From NCBI RefSeq assembly GCF_024296685.1, contig NZ_CP100763.1:1984001-2048000 (forward strand): DNA of 64,000 nt, given 5' to 3'. Shown here in pieces: positions 9,508 through 18,296 of the stretch; the first letter of the stretch is position 1, and each line of letters begins with the position of its first letter. This DNA is from Natrinema marinum. Lineage in GTDB: Archaea > Halobacteriota > Halobacteria > Halobacteriales > Natrialbaceae. The notes below the pieces were generated by a model, which saw nothing but the letters and a program-made list of their open reading frames with translations, was not told the origin of the DNA and made no database searches. The position numbers and the translations under genes are program-made.

Positions 9508-10533
9508 CTACCGATAACCGAGATCCCGGAGGTGTTTCTCTAAGTCTGTTTCTTCAGCCGTGTCTGGTCCTAAGTTCGGTTTCCGTGTTTCCATATCATT
9601 TGCTGATGTCGTTATCCAGGGTACTCTCTTCACAATAGGATGAGGGAACCCTTCTGGATGACCGTACGCTCCTAACTCTCCAAACGCTTCGCCGTGATCA
9701 GCAGTAATCGCAACGGTTTCAGCATTTATGTTTTCCAAGAGGGTTTCAATGTCATCAAGGACAAAACGGAGCGTCTCTTTGTACAGTCTATAGACTTCCT
9801 CATGTTCTGCATCACCAGTTTCGAGACGCTTGTATCCATCTCTTTCAATATCGGTTGGTGGCCGTCCCTCGCATACTGATTGACCGATATATGGCAGGTG
9901 TGGCTGCATGTAGTGCACTATCAGTTTATCGGGATTGTCTTGTCGCCCAGCCTCGATTGCGTGGTCAGTCATTACCCTTGGAAGAACCACGTGATAGGTG
10001 TCGTCATGGTAGTCTCGCCAGACCATATCTACTGCGTCAAACGTTGCCAAATCGACGAGATCCCATTTCGAGAAATCTATTGGTGTCGTATTGTTCTTCG
10101 GTGGCAGATCACCGCGTTCGAACAGCTGGCTAACGTGACCGTTTCCAACCACGTAGTGTGTTTGCTCTATTTCTTCGTGGTACGTTTCGGTAAATGTATT
10201 CGCCATCCACTCGTCCGACTGACTCCCGACTGACCATATCGTATCGATATCCTCAATGAAGTCGTACTCGTCCGCAACTTCGCGAAGCGTGTCAACCCGG
10301 CATGCATCGAGGATTATCAGGATGTCCCAGTCACGTTCGTAGACGTTCGTTCCGAATGGGATTCGCGACGTAACCGCATACCAGAGGATGAGATACCATG
10401 TATAAACAACGTAAAGAGGTGCTCGAGTCGGATTCTCACGAAGTTGTTCCCGCATCTCCGAGAGCCACTCCCGGACGTTTGTCTGCATGTATTCTCCATA
10501 GCAGAACGAACGGTAATGAGATAACCGATTCAC
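9508..10533 (-). CDS. Alkaline-phosphatase-like protein, third superfamily member of the cluster
   Basis: This 341-residue protein has an Asp-centred 'ILIILDACRVDTLRE' (~residue 90), a possible nucleophile region 'SVGSQSDEWMANTF', and a metal-site motif 'ITADHGEAFGELGAYGHPEG' near 285. It ends '-LEKHLRDLGYR', like the two sulfatases. A hydrophobic stretch near residues 40-60 ('LYVVYTWYLILWYAV') could anchor it. The start at 10533 overlaps the flippase stop by 4 bases (ATGA), favouring it over the internal Met at 10488. Haloarchaeal homologues of this type are usually left as hypothetical. Activity is inferred only from fold motifs. Confidence 0.75.
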   Translation of the reverse strand: MNRLSHYRSFCYGEYMQTNVREWLSEMREQLRENPTRAPLYVVYTWYLILWYAVTSRIPFGTNVYERDWDILIILDACRVDTLREVADEYDFIEDIDTIWSVGSQSDEWMANTFTETYHEEIEQTHYVVGNGHVSQLFERGDLPPKNNTTPIDFSKWDLVDLATFDAVDMVWRDYHDDTYHVVLPRVMTDHAIEAGRQDNPDKLIVHYMQPHLPYIGQSVCEGRPPTDIERDGYKRLETGDAEHEEVYRLYKETLRFVLDDIETLLENINAETVAITADHGEAFGELGAYGHPEGFPHPIVKRVPWITTSANDMETRKPNLGPDTAEETDLEKHLRDLGYR

Positions 10534-11966
10534 TCCGGAGAGAGCACTGGGAGCCGGAACGGGAGATTATCTTCGACAGTCGTACGGAACTCTTGGGAGA
10601 GTACGAGTAGTACTGAGAAGTAGACTGTAGCGCCAACGATAACGAGTACACCGATAACCGGCAATGAATCACCGACCATCACACGCGCGACGAGAACGAC
10701 CGTAGCCATAATGCCGGCAGATAGACACTGTTTAGCGATTTCATTCACTGGAAGGATGACATCAATGACGCGATTGGCATAATGATATCCGAGCAGCAGG
10801 CCGATCCCGGCAGAAAGAGTCGTCGCTGCTGCTGCTCCATACCAGCCGAACTGCCATGTGAGTAGAATATTCAACGAGAGGTTCACCGCGACGAAAATAG
10901 CGTTGACAGAGAACGTGAGATCCGGATAATCAAGCGCGTCAATCGTGGAGAGGAATTGCCCCATATAGCCGTATAGCAGCCGAGCGAATGTAAGCACGAG
11001 AAGAATGTAATACCCCATCTCGAATCCGGAACCATAGATAGTCAGAACGATGTCGCCGACGAGAGCGGCCCCGGTCAGCCCTGGAATGATGAAGAGTCCT
11101 GAATACGCGAGACTGACGCGTAACAGCCCAGAAATTTGGTCCGCAGATTCCCCTTCCGACGATAATTTGCTCATCTCTGGAAATAACGTCTTAGAGATAG
11201 ACGACCCAAAGATGGCGAGTAGAGAGGCGAGATTCCATGCGATTTCGTAGACTGCGATGAGGCTATGTGAAACAAAGACTGCAAGGATAATCGTATCCAT
11301 CGATAAGAAGGTCCGGCCTTTGATAGAACCGAGCCACGAAAATTGCGCGTACGATTTCAATCGATAGAAGTCTCGCCGTGATGGTAGCTCATTTGGGATA
11401 GTAATGAAGTACGCCCCGATAGCGGCTGCAACGACCGTACCGAGGATGTACCCGGCAAACGCGCCGATGATACTGAATCCCGAAAGAACTAGAGCGATCT
11501 GGACGATACTACGACTCGTCCATTCAATTGGAGAGAGAATGCTTGATACGTGTACGAGGTGCTGACCGTCAAGGACCATTTGGACGAAACCGAGTGCAAG
11601 CTGTCCAGCCAACATAGCGATGAGGATCCAAGTCGCCTCAATACCCATGAAATCATTGAAGTACGGACGGGCGATCCATAGACAGATCGCTACAACCCCA
11701 TACAACGCAAATTGTACAGCCGCACCAGAAACAATATAATTGCCGTCGTCAGCCTCACTAACACGTTTTCGAACTGCTTGCGGGAGACCAAGCTGACCGC
11801 CGATCAAGACCCATGAAAGTACGGATAGCACGACAACGTACGTGCCGTACTGGCTCTGTCCGAGCGTGCGTGTAAGGACAATTGTCGCAATGAATCCCGA
11901 AAGAGACATTGCAAGCTGGGAGAAGAAATTCACCATAGAGGTGCGGCCGTATCTCATAGTAGTCAC
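10530..11966 (-). CDS. Oligosaccharide flippase, Wzx/AglR-like
   Basis: This 478-residue polytopic membrane protein has roughly 12-14 hydrophobic helices. The start 'VNFFSQLAMSLSGFIATIVL' and 'RTLGQSQYGTYVVVLSVLSW' are typical of the MATE-like polysaccharide transporter superfamily. It would flip lipid-linked glycan across the cytoplasmic membrane. It is first in a two-gene unit, overlapping the phosphatase-like gene by 4 bases. A second, GC-rich flippase of identical length lies at 31562-32998 and shares 'LGGQLG' and 'MLNALD'-type positions, so the two are paralogues with different histories. Confidence 0.88.
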   Translation of the reverse strand: MTTMRYGRTSMVNFFSQLAMSLSGFIATIVLTRTLGQSQYGTYVVVLSVLSWVLIGGQLGLPQAVRKRVSEADDGNYIVSGAAVQFALYGVVAICLWIARPYFNDFMGIEATWILIAMLAGQLALGFVQMVLDGQHLVHVSSILSPIEWTSRSIVQIALVLSGFSIIGAFAGYILGTVVAAAIGAYFITIPNELPSRRDFYRLKSYAQFSWLGSIKGRTFLSMDTIILAVFVSHSLIAVYEIAWNLASLLAIFGSSISKTLFPEMSKLSSEGESADQISGLLRVSLAYSGLFIIPGLTGAALVGDIVLTIYGSGFEMGYYILLVLTFARLLYGYMGQFLSTIDALDYPDLTFSVNAIFVAVNLSLNILLTWQFGWYGAAAATTLSAGIGLLLGYHYANRVIDVILPVNEIAKQCLSAGIMATVVLVARVMVGDSLPVIGVLVIVGATVYFSVLLVLSQEFRTTVEDNLPFRLPVLSPE

Positions 11967-11988
11967 GCGGGATTTGTGGGTCCAGTTG

Positions 11989-12180
11989 ATGTTGCTATCG
12001 TCGCCATATCAATATCTCGCCTTAGCGGGGCGCTGGTTCGTCGTATCGATTACGGGGATCGTCGCCGGTGCGCGATTGCTTTCTGACACTGTTTTTGATA
12101 CGCTGTTAGTTCATGCATGGCTCGCGCTTGCCATCGGGGGTCTGTACAGTATGCTTGTTGAACTGGAAGAAATCCTCTGA
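11989..12180 (+). CDS. Possible small two-helix membrane protein
   Basis: A 63-residue frame starts at ATG 11989, divergent from the flippase. It encodes two clear hydrophobic segments ('WFVVSITGIVAGARLL' and 'LLVHAWLALAIGGLYSMLV') separated by a short polar turn and ends in an acidic tail. I do not recognise a family. No TATA box is obvious, so it could also be the C-terminal remnant of a larger membrane protein. The in-frame extension 5' of it simply overlaps the flippase antisense. Confidence 0.35.
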   Translation: MLLSSPYQYLALAGRWFVVSITGIVAGARLLSDTVFDTLLVHAWLALAIGGLYSMLVELEEIL

Positions 12181-12294
12181 ATACTGCGGTGGAAAAATAC
12201 CTGATCGGTGGGTGTGTGAGACTCATTCAGTTGGGTTACCAATTTCAATATGTTCGGAAATATACACAGACTGATGTTCCCTGAACGAGTGTCC

Positions 12295-13479
12295 CTATTG
12301 ATCGCCTTTCTCAAACGTATCCCGATAATCCTCCCGCAGTTCTTTTGGAAAATCGCTTTCCTTCAGGTCCCGCTTAAACCGATCGTTGATTGATTGATTT
12401 GGATATTTGTTGTACGACTCCGGAGGGCTATCCGTTATCAATTGCTTTATACTCTTGAACGCCCCTTTCAGCAAGGGTTGGATGAACAGATTTTCGGAGT
12501 TCCTCTCCACCGATATAATGGCTTTTTCAGGTAGTGACTTCTCCTCCAGAAATTCTTTTATTTTCCGTATATCTCGGCCAAACGAATCGTCTGAGAGGAG
12601 ATACCATTTGAGTTCATCGTTAAATCTTTCGAGGTAGGCATCTAAACGTCGGAACAATTCATCGTCTGGCAACTCATAATCATCTAATAGCTGTTGAACA
12701 TACTCACCGTCGGTGATTCCGTAGTCCCTCAGGTAGTAGGATTGAAGAGCTTTTCCGAGCTCACTGGCGAAGTCCTCTTTAGCAATGTGGACTTGCCCGA
12801 ATGTGGGATTGTGAAACATTGGTCGGGCATCATTGGAAATCTCAGCGCTAGGTTTTCCGTCCCAGTGCTCCCGTTCTGCCCCATTTGTATACTGGTAAAT
12901 CTTCCCCCACCCAAATTTCGGGATACAGAGAAACGGGAGAATTTGGTGTATCCACGTCGGGGGTAATTCTAGAGGTGAATGCTCAAAGAGATTGACAGCG
13001 GCCGCATCTGCGGCATCAAACACCAAGAAGTTGTCTTCGAAACTACCCGGAGAGTATTTGTCCATAAATGCGCGAGTATTGCTAGGGAATGCGACAGAGT
13101 AGTTATTCTGTTCCATGTCCTGAATTAGGCTCTTGAATTCCTCTTCACTAAGCGGCCAGGCGTCGGCATGGAGATGCATTACATAATCAACATCGTCCTT
13201 AGCAAAGGCGGCTCTACAGGAGGTTCGGATCGAATCGTAGATACGAAAACTCAGGTTGTTTCTTGACCGAGAGACTGCCGAGAGATCGTCATATCGGATC
13301 TGCGCACCTTGCTCAAAGAAATCAATCTCTCCCTCAATCGCAGAGATTTTCTTGTGAGCATCAGGATGGTTTGAGCAGACCAAGATATAGTAGTCTTCTT
13401 CCCAATTATGACGGATGATATCTACCAAGACAGCTAGGTCGTCGAACTTATCGTACAGGGAGACAGCGATCGCGTTCAT
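12295..13479 (-). CDS. Uncharacterised protein, possible GT-A-type glycosyltransferase
   Basis: This 394-residue soluble protein starts 'MNAIAVSLYDKFDDLAVLVDII', followed near residue 95 by 'DVDYVMHLHADAWPLSEEEF', an arrangement reminiscent of the beta-strand and acidic metal site of GT-A transferases. No canonical family motif is recognised, so function is a guess from context. It overlaps the HAD phosphatase gene by 4 bases, making a four-gene minus-strand unit with the nucleotidyltransferase genes. It is AT-richer than the flanking core genome. Confidence 0.6.
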   Translation of the reverse strand: MNAIAVSLYDKFDDLAVLVDIIRHNWEEDYYILVCSNHPDAHKKISAIEGEIDFFEQGAQIRYDDLSAVSRSRNNLSFRIYDSIRTSCRAAFAKDDVDYVMHLHADAWPLSEEEFKSLIQDMEQNNYSVAFPSNTRAFMDKYSPGSFEDNFLVFDAADAAAVNLFEHSPLELPPTWIHQILPFLCIPKFGWGKIYQYTNGAEREHWDGKPSAEISNDARPMFHNPTFGQVHIAKEDFASELGKALQSYYLRDYGITDGEYVQQLLDDYELPDDELFRRLDAYLERFNDELKWYLLSDDSFGRDIRKIKEFLEEKSLPEKAIISVERNSENLFIQPLLKGAFKSIKQLITDSPPESYNKYPNQSINDRFKRDLKESDFPKELREDYRDTFEKGDQ

Positions 13480-13880
13480 TGATGGATTGCCTCTGCTTCT
13501 GCTTCTAAGAGTGATTCAATTTCGTCGCGGCTGTACTCCAGCAGTTCAGTCGGACGGATTGCTTTATCGTCGACATAGAAACCGTCATGTCCGCACCATG
13601 GTTTTCCGTAGTGAATCTCATCATGAGGAATTTCGTGCTCCTCCAGCCACTCTAAAAGGGTCTTCGCCGTGTCGGCGTTGATCCGCCCGAGACGGCCCTC
13701 GTGAGTATTCATATTCCGGGCTGTATAGAGAATGATGTAGTAGCCGTTTTCCTTATATTTCCGCAATTGCTCCACGACTTCTTCGTGGGGTTTTCGATCA
13801 GTATAGTCCAGTTCAGCGTCTTTTTTACAAATGACACCGTCTACATCGAATACAACCCGCTTATTCGGTCTAGGGTTCAT
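13476..13880 (-). CDS. HAD-superfamily phosphatase, capsular-biosynthesis type
   Basis: This 134-residue protein begins with the HAD motif I 'RVVFDVDGVICKKD', has motif II 'ILYTARN' and a 'HYGKPWCGHDGFYVDDKAIRP' C-terminal segment with motif III/IV residues. Small HAD proteins of this type accompany nucleotidyltransferases in capsule clusters and act on phosphorylated sugars or small phosphomonoesters. It is followed by the unknown gene with a 4-base overlap. It would act in the cytoplasm. Substrate unknown. Confidence 0.8.
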   Translation of the reverse strand: MNPRPNKRVVFDVDGVICKKDAELDYTDRKPHEEVVEQLRKYKENGYYIILYTARNMNTHEGRLGRINADTAKTLLEWLEEHEIPHDEIHYGKPWCGHDGFYVDDKAIRPTELLEYSRDEIESLLEAEAEAIHQ

Positions 13881-13918
13881 AATATCCTCTTACGACGGAG
13901 CCGTTACAAACTTACTGG

Positions 13919-15589
13919 TTACTCAAGATATGGCGCTACTTTCTCAATTCCCTGTGCAAGCATACACTGCTGCCGTGATGGACTATCTGCGTGCAACGGA
14001 ACCATGCTCAAAAATAACAAACCCTCGACCAGTTTCACCGTTTTGAGGCTAATCCCGTCACGTTCCTCAAGAAGTGCATCGAAATGCGATTTACGGGCTT
14101 TCTGACGGTCAGTGGTGTAAATCTCGTAGTCAATCGAAGCGGACTCTGGATCGTATGATGCAGAGAATCGACCATTGATAAGATGCTCGTAGTGTCCGGC
14201 GACACTATGACGCAGTTTCGCGACATCATATCGTGGATCGCCGTAGATCGTGAACTCCCCAAATTCCCCGCGTGGGTCGATGAGTTTCAGGATCCCGTTC
14301 CGAGGATCGTATAATATATTCGGGAAACAAAGATCGCCGTGGATTACGGAGAATTCTTCCTGATCGAGAAGGCCAACTGAATAGACAAGGTCCTCGATCT
14401 CCTCGAGAATCGTCGAAACATCGGGGTATGAGCGTCCATTAATGCAAACGCTTTCTGCTTCGAACATCGCGTCCGCACGACCACTATCGTGTAGCGCACT
14501 CAGCCGTCGTCGCGTTTTTGCGAGATAGATCTCCTTCAGCGAATTTTGAATGACAGACGAGGATGATTCCACCTTGAACTGTCGGAACTCGGCGAGCATA
14601 TCAAATAGCCGGTGGAATACGTTATCCCAGATATGGTCTCCGTGAGATCCGTACAGTTGTAGATCACTTAAGGACGGATAGCCGATATACTCCATCTCAA
14701 TGTAGGGGTCTTGAACGTCAGTTGACCAGTCGTAGAGACGTGGGAGATACGGCTGAAGTTGATTTGGAATCTGGTTATACCAGTTAATCTCGCTAATGAG
14801 CGTACTAGTATCGTCACTATGCTTTGCGATGACATTTTTCTCGTTGACCTCTAATTCGTTGAATTCACGGGCGTTCAGGAACTCTTTCGCCGCCCGGTGG
14901 TAGGTGTCTAGATGGCCGACATCTAACCAAACATCGGGCTCACGGAGAGAATATTGGTGGTCTGAGAGATAAGATAGTAAGCCTTGGTAGAAAGGATCAA
15001 GGCCCTGAGAATTAGTTTCAACGGCCACTTTAAGATCATCTTGAAAGGCTCTCGCATTTGTAATCCCAAACTGGCCGACGAATGTTGGGCGTGTCCCCTC
15101 ATCGACCGAGCTATACTTCTCTGTCACTGTATCGATCTCCCCACCCGAGATATCGAAAGTCGTCCATCGATAGGACCGATCTTCTTCTGTGTAAGATATG
15201 TAATCACGGCCAGAAACGCGCTGGACCGGCTCGACGAGGGTGTCTGCGAAATTGATATAAAGATCAGAATTGGCTAGCATTTCGACTGATAGGCTCTCGA
15301 GAGTTCGTAAAATAGTATCACCCACGCTGACCGTCTCGCCGACATCGATAACTTCCCACTCGTATGCACTCCGGTCGACGTACTCACGGATTAGGTCTCC
15401 CGACTCGGATACCGCAACGACCTTCGTCAAGTCGATTTCCTCATACGTGTCTGCGATTCGCTCGAGGATTGGTCGACCTTGGAGTGGAATCAGCCCCGTA
15501 GGAATCGAGCCGACGTCGAGACGCAATTCGTCAGGAACCAGCACCGCTGACGGAACGATTAAGATGTCTGTGGCGGATTGATCGAGCAT
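13919..15589 (-). CDS. Nucleotidyltransferase-like / APH-type kinase fusion (LicCA-like layout)
   Basis: This 556-residue two-domain protein has a sugar-nucleotidyltransferase-like N-terminus (~1-240), with 'GLIPLQGRPILERI' and 'SDLYINFADTLVE', but lacks the usual GxGxRL loop. From ~245 on it is an aminoglycoside-phosphotransferase/choline-kinase-type domain, with 'IHGDLCFPNILYD' (catalytic loop, ~residue 425) and 'KLIDPRGEFGEF' (metal loop). The start at 15589 lies 4 bases after the upstream nucleotidyltransferase stop. A kinase fused to a nucleotidyltransferase recalls LicC-LicA fusions that activate phosphocholine. The real substrate is unknown, and the N-domain may be catalytically weak. 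Confidence 0.7.
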   Translation of the reverse strand: MLDQSATDILIVPSAVLVPDELRLDVGSIPTGLIPLQGRPILERIADTYEEIDLTKVVAVSESGDLIREYVDRSAYEWEVIDVGETVSVGDTILRTLESLSVEMLANSDLYINFADTLVEPVQRVSGRDYISYTEEDRSYRWTTFDISGGEIDTVTEKYSSVDEGTRPTFVGQFGITNARAFQDDLKVAVETNSQGLDPFYQGLLSYLSDHQYSLREPDVWLDVGHLDTYHRAAKEFLNAREFNELEVNEKNVIAKHSDDTSTLISEINWYNQIPNQLQPYLPRLYDWSTDVQDPYIEMEYIGYPSLSDLQLYGSHGDHIWDNVFHRLFDMLAEFRQFKVESSSSVIQNSLKEIYLAKTRRRLSALHDSGRADAMFEAESVCINGRSYPDVSTILEEIEDLVYSVGLLDQEEFSVIHGDLCFPNILYDPRNGILKLIDPRGEFGEFTIYGDPRYDVAKLRHSVAGHYEHLINGRFSASYDPESASIDYEIYTTDRQKARKSHFDALLEERDGISLKTVKLVEGLLFLSMVPLHADSPSRQQCMLAQGIEKVAPYLE

Positions 15590-15593
15590 ATTG

Positions 15594-16322
15594 TTACTCA
15601 GTGCTTTCTGGATTAAAGCCGGGGTCAAACATGCGAAGGTCGTCCGGCGTTCCGAGAACGTGAACGCTCTCACTGTCGATTTGATGAGTTGTTACCTCTA
15701 GACCCTTCTCGATCAGATAGTTGTACAGCGGCGCGACGTACGTTTCGCCGTATTTTGACTTGACACTCGAGGCTGCGGCTTCGTACGCGTCGGCGAACGA
15801 GCCCCATTCTGCGAAGTGATAAAAGCCGACAGTCGCTTGGTCCGAGATCTTTTCCTTCTCTGAGACCCTGGTAACAGTTCCGTCTTCGTCTTTACGAACG
15901 AAACTCCAACGTTCGCCAGGTGTCTCGAAGACTGGGATAAACCCGTCTCCTGAAATATCGCTGGGCGAGATCTGGCCTGCCTCAATGTATGTATCGATAT
16001 TGTATATTACGACAGATTCAGAGTTGCCAATCAGCCGATCAGCGGCCATTGCCGTAGCTGCTTGGCCATTGGTATACTCATCAAGAGAGACCTCTTGGAA
16101 CGTCGAAATCCCGAGCCGATCGCACGCTTCTTCAAGGAACGATGCGGCGGCGTGTTCAGATTGCGTCACGAAGATAAACTCCGAATCAAAAAACATTTTT
16201 AAACTCTGCATCGCCCAGTCAAACATCGGTCGGCCCCTGACCGAAATCTCATGTTTCGGAATGGAGACACCGACGTTTCTGAACCGACTTCCCTTTCCGG
16301 CCATCGTAATCAGGACTTTCAC
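15594..16322 (-). CDS. Nucleotidyltransferase (NTP_transferase family)
   Basis: This 242-residue protein starts 'MKVLITMAGKGSRFRNVGVSIPKHEISVRGRPMFDW' in two recognisable blocks: the GxGSRF nucleotide loop and the P-K lysine region. 'VVIYNIDTYIE' near residue 105 supplies the metal aspartate. It is a glucose-1-phosphate nucleotidyltransferase-like enzyme of the small capsule type. Its intact loop contrasts with the degenerate one in the adjacent fusion protein, so this gene may supply the real transferase activity of the cassette. It leads the minus-strand unit. Confidence 0.78.
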   Translation of the reverse strand: MKVLITMAGKGSRFRNVGVSIPKHEISVRGRPMFDWAMQSLKMFFDSEFIFVTQSEHAAASFLEEACDRLGISTFQEVSLDEYTNGQAATAMAADRLIGNSESVVIYNIDTYIEAGQISPSDISGDGFIPVFETPGERWSFVRKDEDGTVTRVSEKEKISDQATVGFYHFAEWGSFADAYEAAASSVKSKYGETYVAPLYNYLIEKGLEVTTHQIDSESVHVLGTPDDLRMFDPGFNPESTE

Positions 16323-16652
16323 AGAACTAATAACTGGAATAGGCTAACTTAGCAGTGTCTCTTTCAACGCCTCTTCTTTAAGGCCCCAACCGAGTAGCAG
16401 TGTCACCGATCCTGCTAGGGTGGTTCATCTTATGAATAGACTCACCTCCGAATACGACCTGTGGCCTGAGGTTCTGATCAGGATCGTCCTCTTACCCTGT
16501 CTACTGTCCATACCTGCAACGGGCAATCCAAGGTTCTTCAAACTCGAGATATACCAGCAACTAATCGCACTGCCGTCGACACCGACGATTCCGGATCCAT
16601 GTACTGGTTCTGGAAAGCGAAGGGAATTGGCAAGAAATTAACTCCTGAAGAA
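16323..16652. other. Intergenic region before the nested IS elements
   Basis: About 330 bases hold the minus-strand promoter region of the nucleotidyltransferase unit and an unrecognised open frame (16420-16641, + strand) with no family resemblance or start signal. I treat it as non-coding debris at the island boundary. Confidence 0.4.
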
Positions 16653-16806
16653 GGCACTATCTAGTTCTGCACCTCCTCGATTGGCGTCTTTCTGTTGATA
16701 GTTTGATGCGGTCTCTGGCGGTTGTAGTGCATAAATTGTTCATAACCTATTTGCGTGCGCTCGGACGACTGCCCCCTCACGAATTGTTCAAGCGGTCGAT
16801 GCGCAT

Positions 16807-16814
16807 TTTGAGGG
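16807..16814. repeat. Target-site duplication, left copy (TTTGAGGG)
   Basis: The 8-bp sequence is repeated exactly at 17557-17564, flanking the inner IS6 element. Confidence 0.9.
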
Positions 16815-17556
16815 GGCACTGTCTAGTTAAGCACCTCCGCTGGCGTCTGTCCGTTAAGTGATTGGTGCGGTCGTTGTGTATTGTAGTAGTGTACGAACTG
16901 TTCAAGCCATTTTCTGACGCTCGCCCGACTGCCCACCCATGAATTATGGAAGCGGTCAACTCTCATCTTGAAGGTATGAAACCACTTTTCGATGAGGTTT
17001 CGATCAACGTAGTCGAGTTGACCGCTCAGCCCTAATCGAGAGAGGGCAGTCAGATAACCGTAGCCATCAACGAGAAACACCGTCTCGGAGAGATCGTGTT
17101 TCTCGGTCAGTTTATGCAGGAACGCAGCAGCCGGATCGGTGCCTCGTCGTCCGAACACTGCGACATCGAGAATCAGCCGCGAGTCTAGATCTATTGCAGC
17201 GTATACCCAAGACCATTTTCCGTTGATCTTGACAGCAGTTTCATCAATAGCGACCCGCGACGGCTTTGCCGTCGGCGGGTCTGGTACGCTGTCAGCCAGC
17301 CGATGTACCCAGTGCCAGATTGCTTGATGAGTGCGCTCTACGCCGATCAAGCGGAGAATTGCTTGTGTCTCTCGAAGCGAACAACCGGTCGCGTGAAGGC
17401 GGACGGCGAACACCCTAACGGGCGTCGCCGTCCGCTCACGCTCCCAACATTCATCAAATTCCGCCGCGTAGCCCTCGCTGAGCAGGTCTACGAGCATTGA
17501 TCCAAACTAACTCTACGACCTGCTCGCTTCTCAAACCGCACTAACTAGACGGTGCC
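16815..17556. mobile_element. Intact IS6-family insertion sequence (742 bp)
   Basis: Terminal inverted repeats GGCAC[TC]GTCTAGTTA mark both ends. The element is flanked by a perfect 8-bp duplication, TTTGAGGG, at 16807-16814 and 17557-17564, the usual IS6 signature. It contains one minus-strand transposase. Perfect ends and duplication indicate a fairly recent insertion. Confidence 0.92.
16823..17497 (-). CDS. IS6-family DDE transposase
   Basis: This 224-residue transposase is of normal length for the haloarchaeal IS6 group. An N-terminal helix-turn-helix region ('CSLRETQAILRLIGVERTH') is followed by the DDE catalytic core: 'VAIDETAVKINGKWSWVYAAID' (first D), 'VFLVDGYGYLTAL' (second D) and the C-terminal 'RNLIEKWFHTFKMRVDRFHNS' (E). 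It fills almost the whole element. The frame is intact, so it is probably active. Confidence 0.93.
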   Translation of the reverse strand: MLVDLLSEGYAAEFDECWERERTATPVRVFAVRLHATGCSLRETQAILRLIGVERTHQAIWHWVHRLADSVPDPPTAKPSRVAIDETAVKINGKWSWVYAAIDLDSRLILDVAVFGRRGTDPAAAFLHKLTEKHDLSETVFLVDGYGYLTALSRLGLSGQLDYVDRNLIEKWFHTFKMRVDRFHNSWVGSRASVRKWLEQFVHYYNTQRPHQSLNGQTPAEVLN

Positions 17557-17564
17557 TTTGAGGG
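17557..17564. repeat. Target-site duplication, right copy (TTTGAGGG)
   Basis: Exact copy of 16807-16814. Beyond it the older IS6 copy resumes ('tatgaagtcac...'). Confidence 0.9.
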
Positions 17565-18265
17565 TATGAAGTCACTTTTTGGCGAGGTTTCGCTCGGTGT
17601 AGTTGACCTGACCGCTCAACCCTAATCGAGCATGGCAGCCGATAGCCGAATTACTCCACGAGAAATATCATGTCATATATATTTAATTTATAGTCAAGTC
17701 CTGCAAAAACACAATTGCCGGATCGGTTCCATTCCGAGTGATAACGCGACGTCGAGTATGAGGTTCGTCTCGGTCTCTATTGCAGCGTACAGCTAAGATT
17801 ACTTGTCTTTAATATGATGGCGCTCTCGTCAATCGCAACCTGCTTCGGCTGCGCCTCAAGCGGGTCGCACCCGCTGTCAGCCAGCCGATGAACTCATTTC
17901 CAAATCACTCCATGCGAGCGTCTAACGCCTAATCCCGTCAAGGTCGTTGTTAACTCACGGAGCGAACAACCGGTTTCGTGGAGGCGAACGGCGAACATCC
18001 TGACGGGCGTCACCATCCGCTCGTTCTCCCACGATTCTTCTAAACCCGCATTATAGTGCTTGCGAGCAGATCTGTGTGAATTTTAGTCCAATTCACTCAA
18101 CGACCTGCTCGTTCCCAAACTGGGCAACTAGACAGTACCCCCGTATTCGATCTCTCCTCAGGTCAACCTGAAAGTTGAGCGGGAGTCAAGCGAAAGAACG
18201 ATCGAGAGCTCAATTTAGCTCGCGATGACACGTCCAGTAAACTCGAATCTGAATCGCTCACAAGA

Positions 18266-18273
18266 CATATAAT
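18266..18273 (+). promoter_or_regulatory. TATA box for aglF-like gene
   Basis: CATATAAT is centred ~27 bases before the ATG at 18297, the spacing expected for a leaderless haloarchaeal transcript. Confidence 0.5.
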
Positions 18274-18296
18274 CCCCGGCTGAAACCATATAGAAT

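Larger units (their letters stand above)
16653..18139. mobile_element. Decayed IS6-family element, split by a younger IS6 copy
   Basis: The outer ends read GGCACTATCTAGTT (16653) and, reversed, GGTACTGTCTAGTT (18139), matching the terminal repeats of the intact copy inside. Removing the inner copy and one target repeat leaves about 737 bases, the length of a complete element. The coding sequence is riddled with substitutions and indels, with an AT-rich alteration near 17670-17700, so the transposase is dead. No target duplication is visible at the outer ends. Confidence 0.8.

Noticed and set aside
16645-18147. Target duplication around the outer IS6 copy
   Set aside because: The 8 bases on each side (CTGAAGAA and CCCGTATT) do not match. 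The copy is too decayed or has been rearranged.
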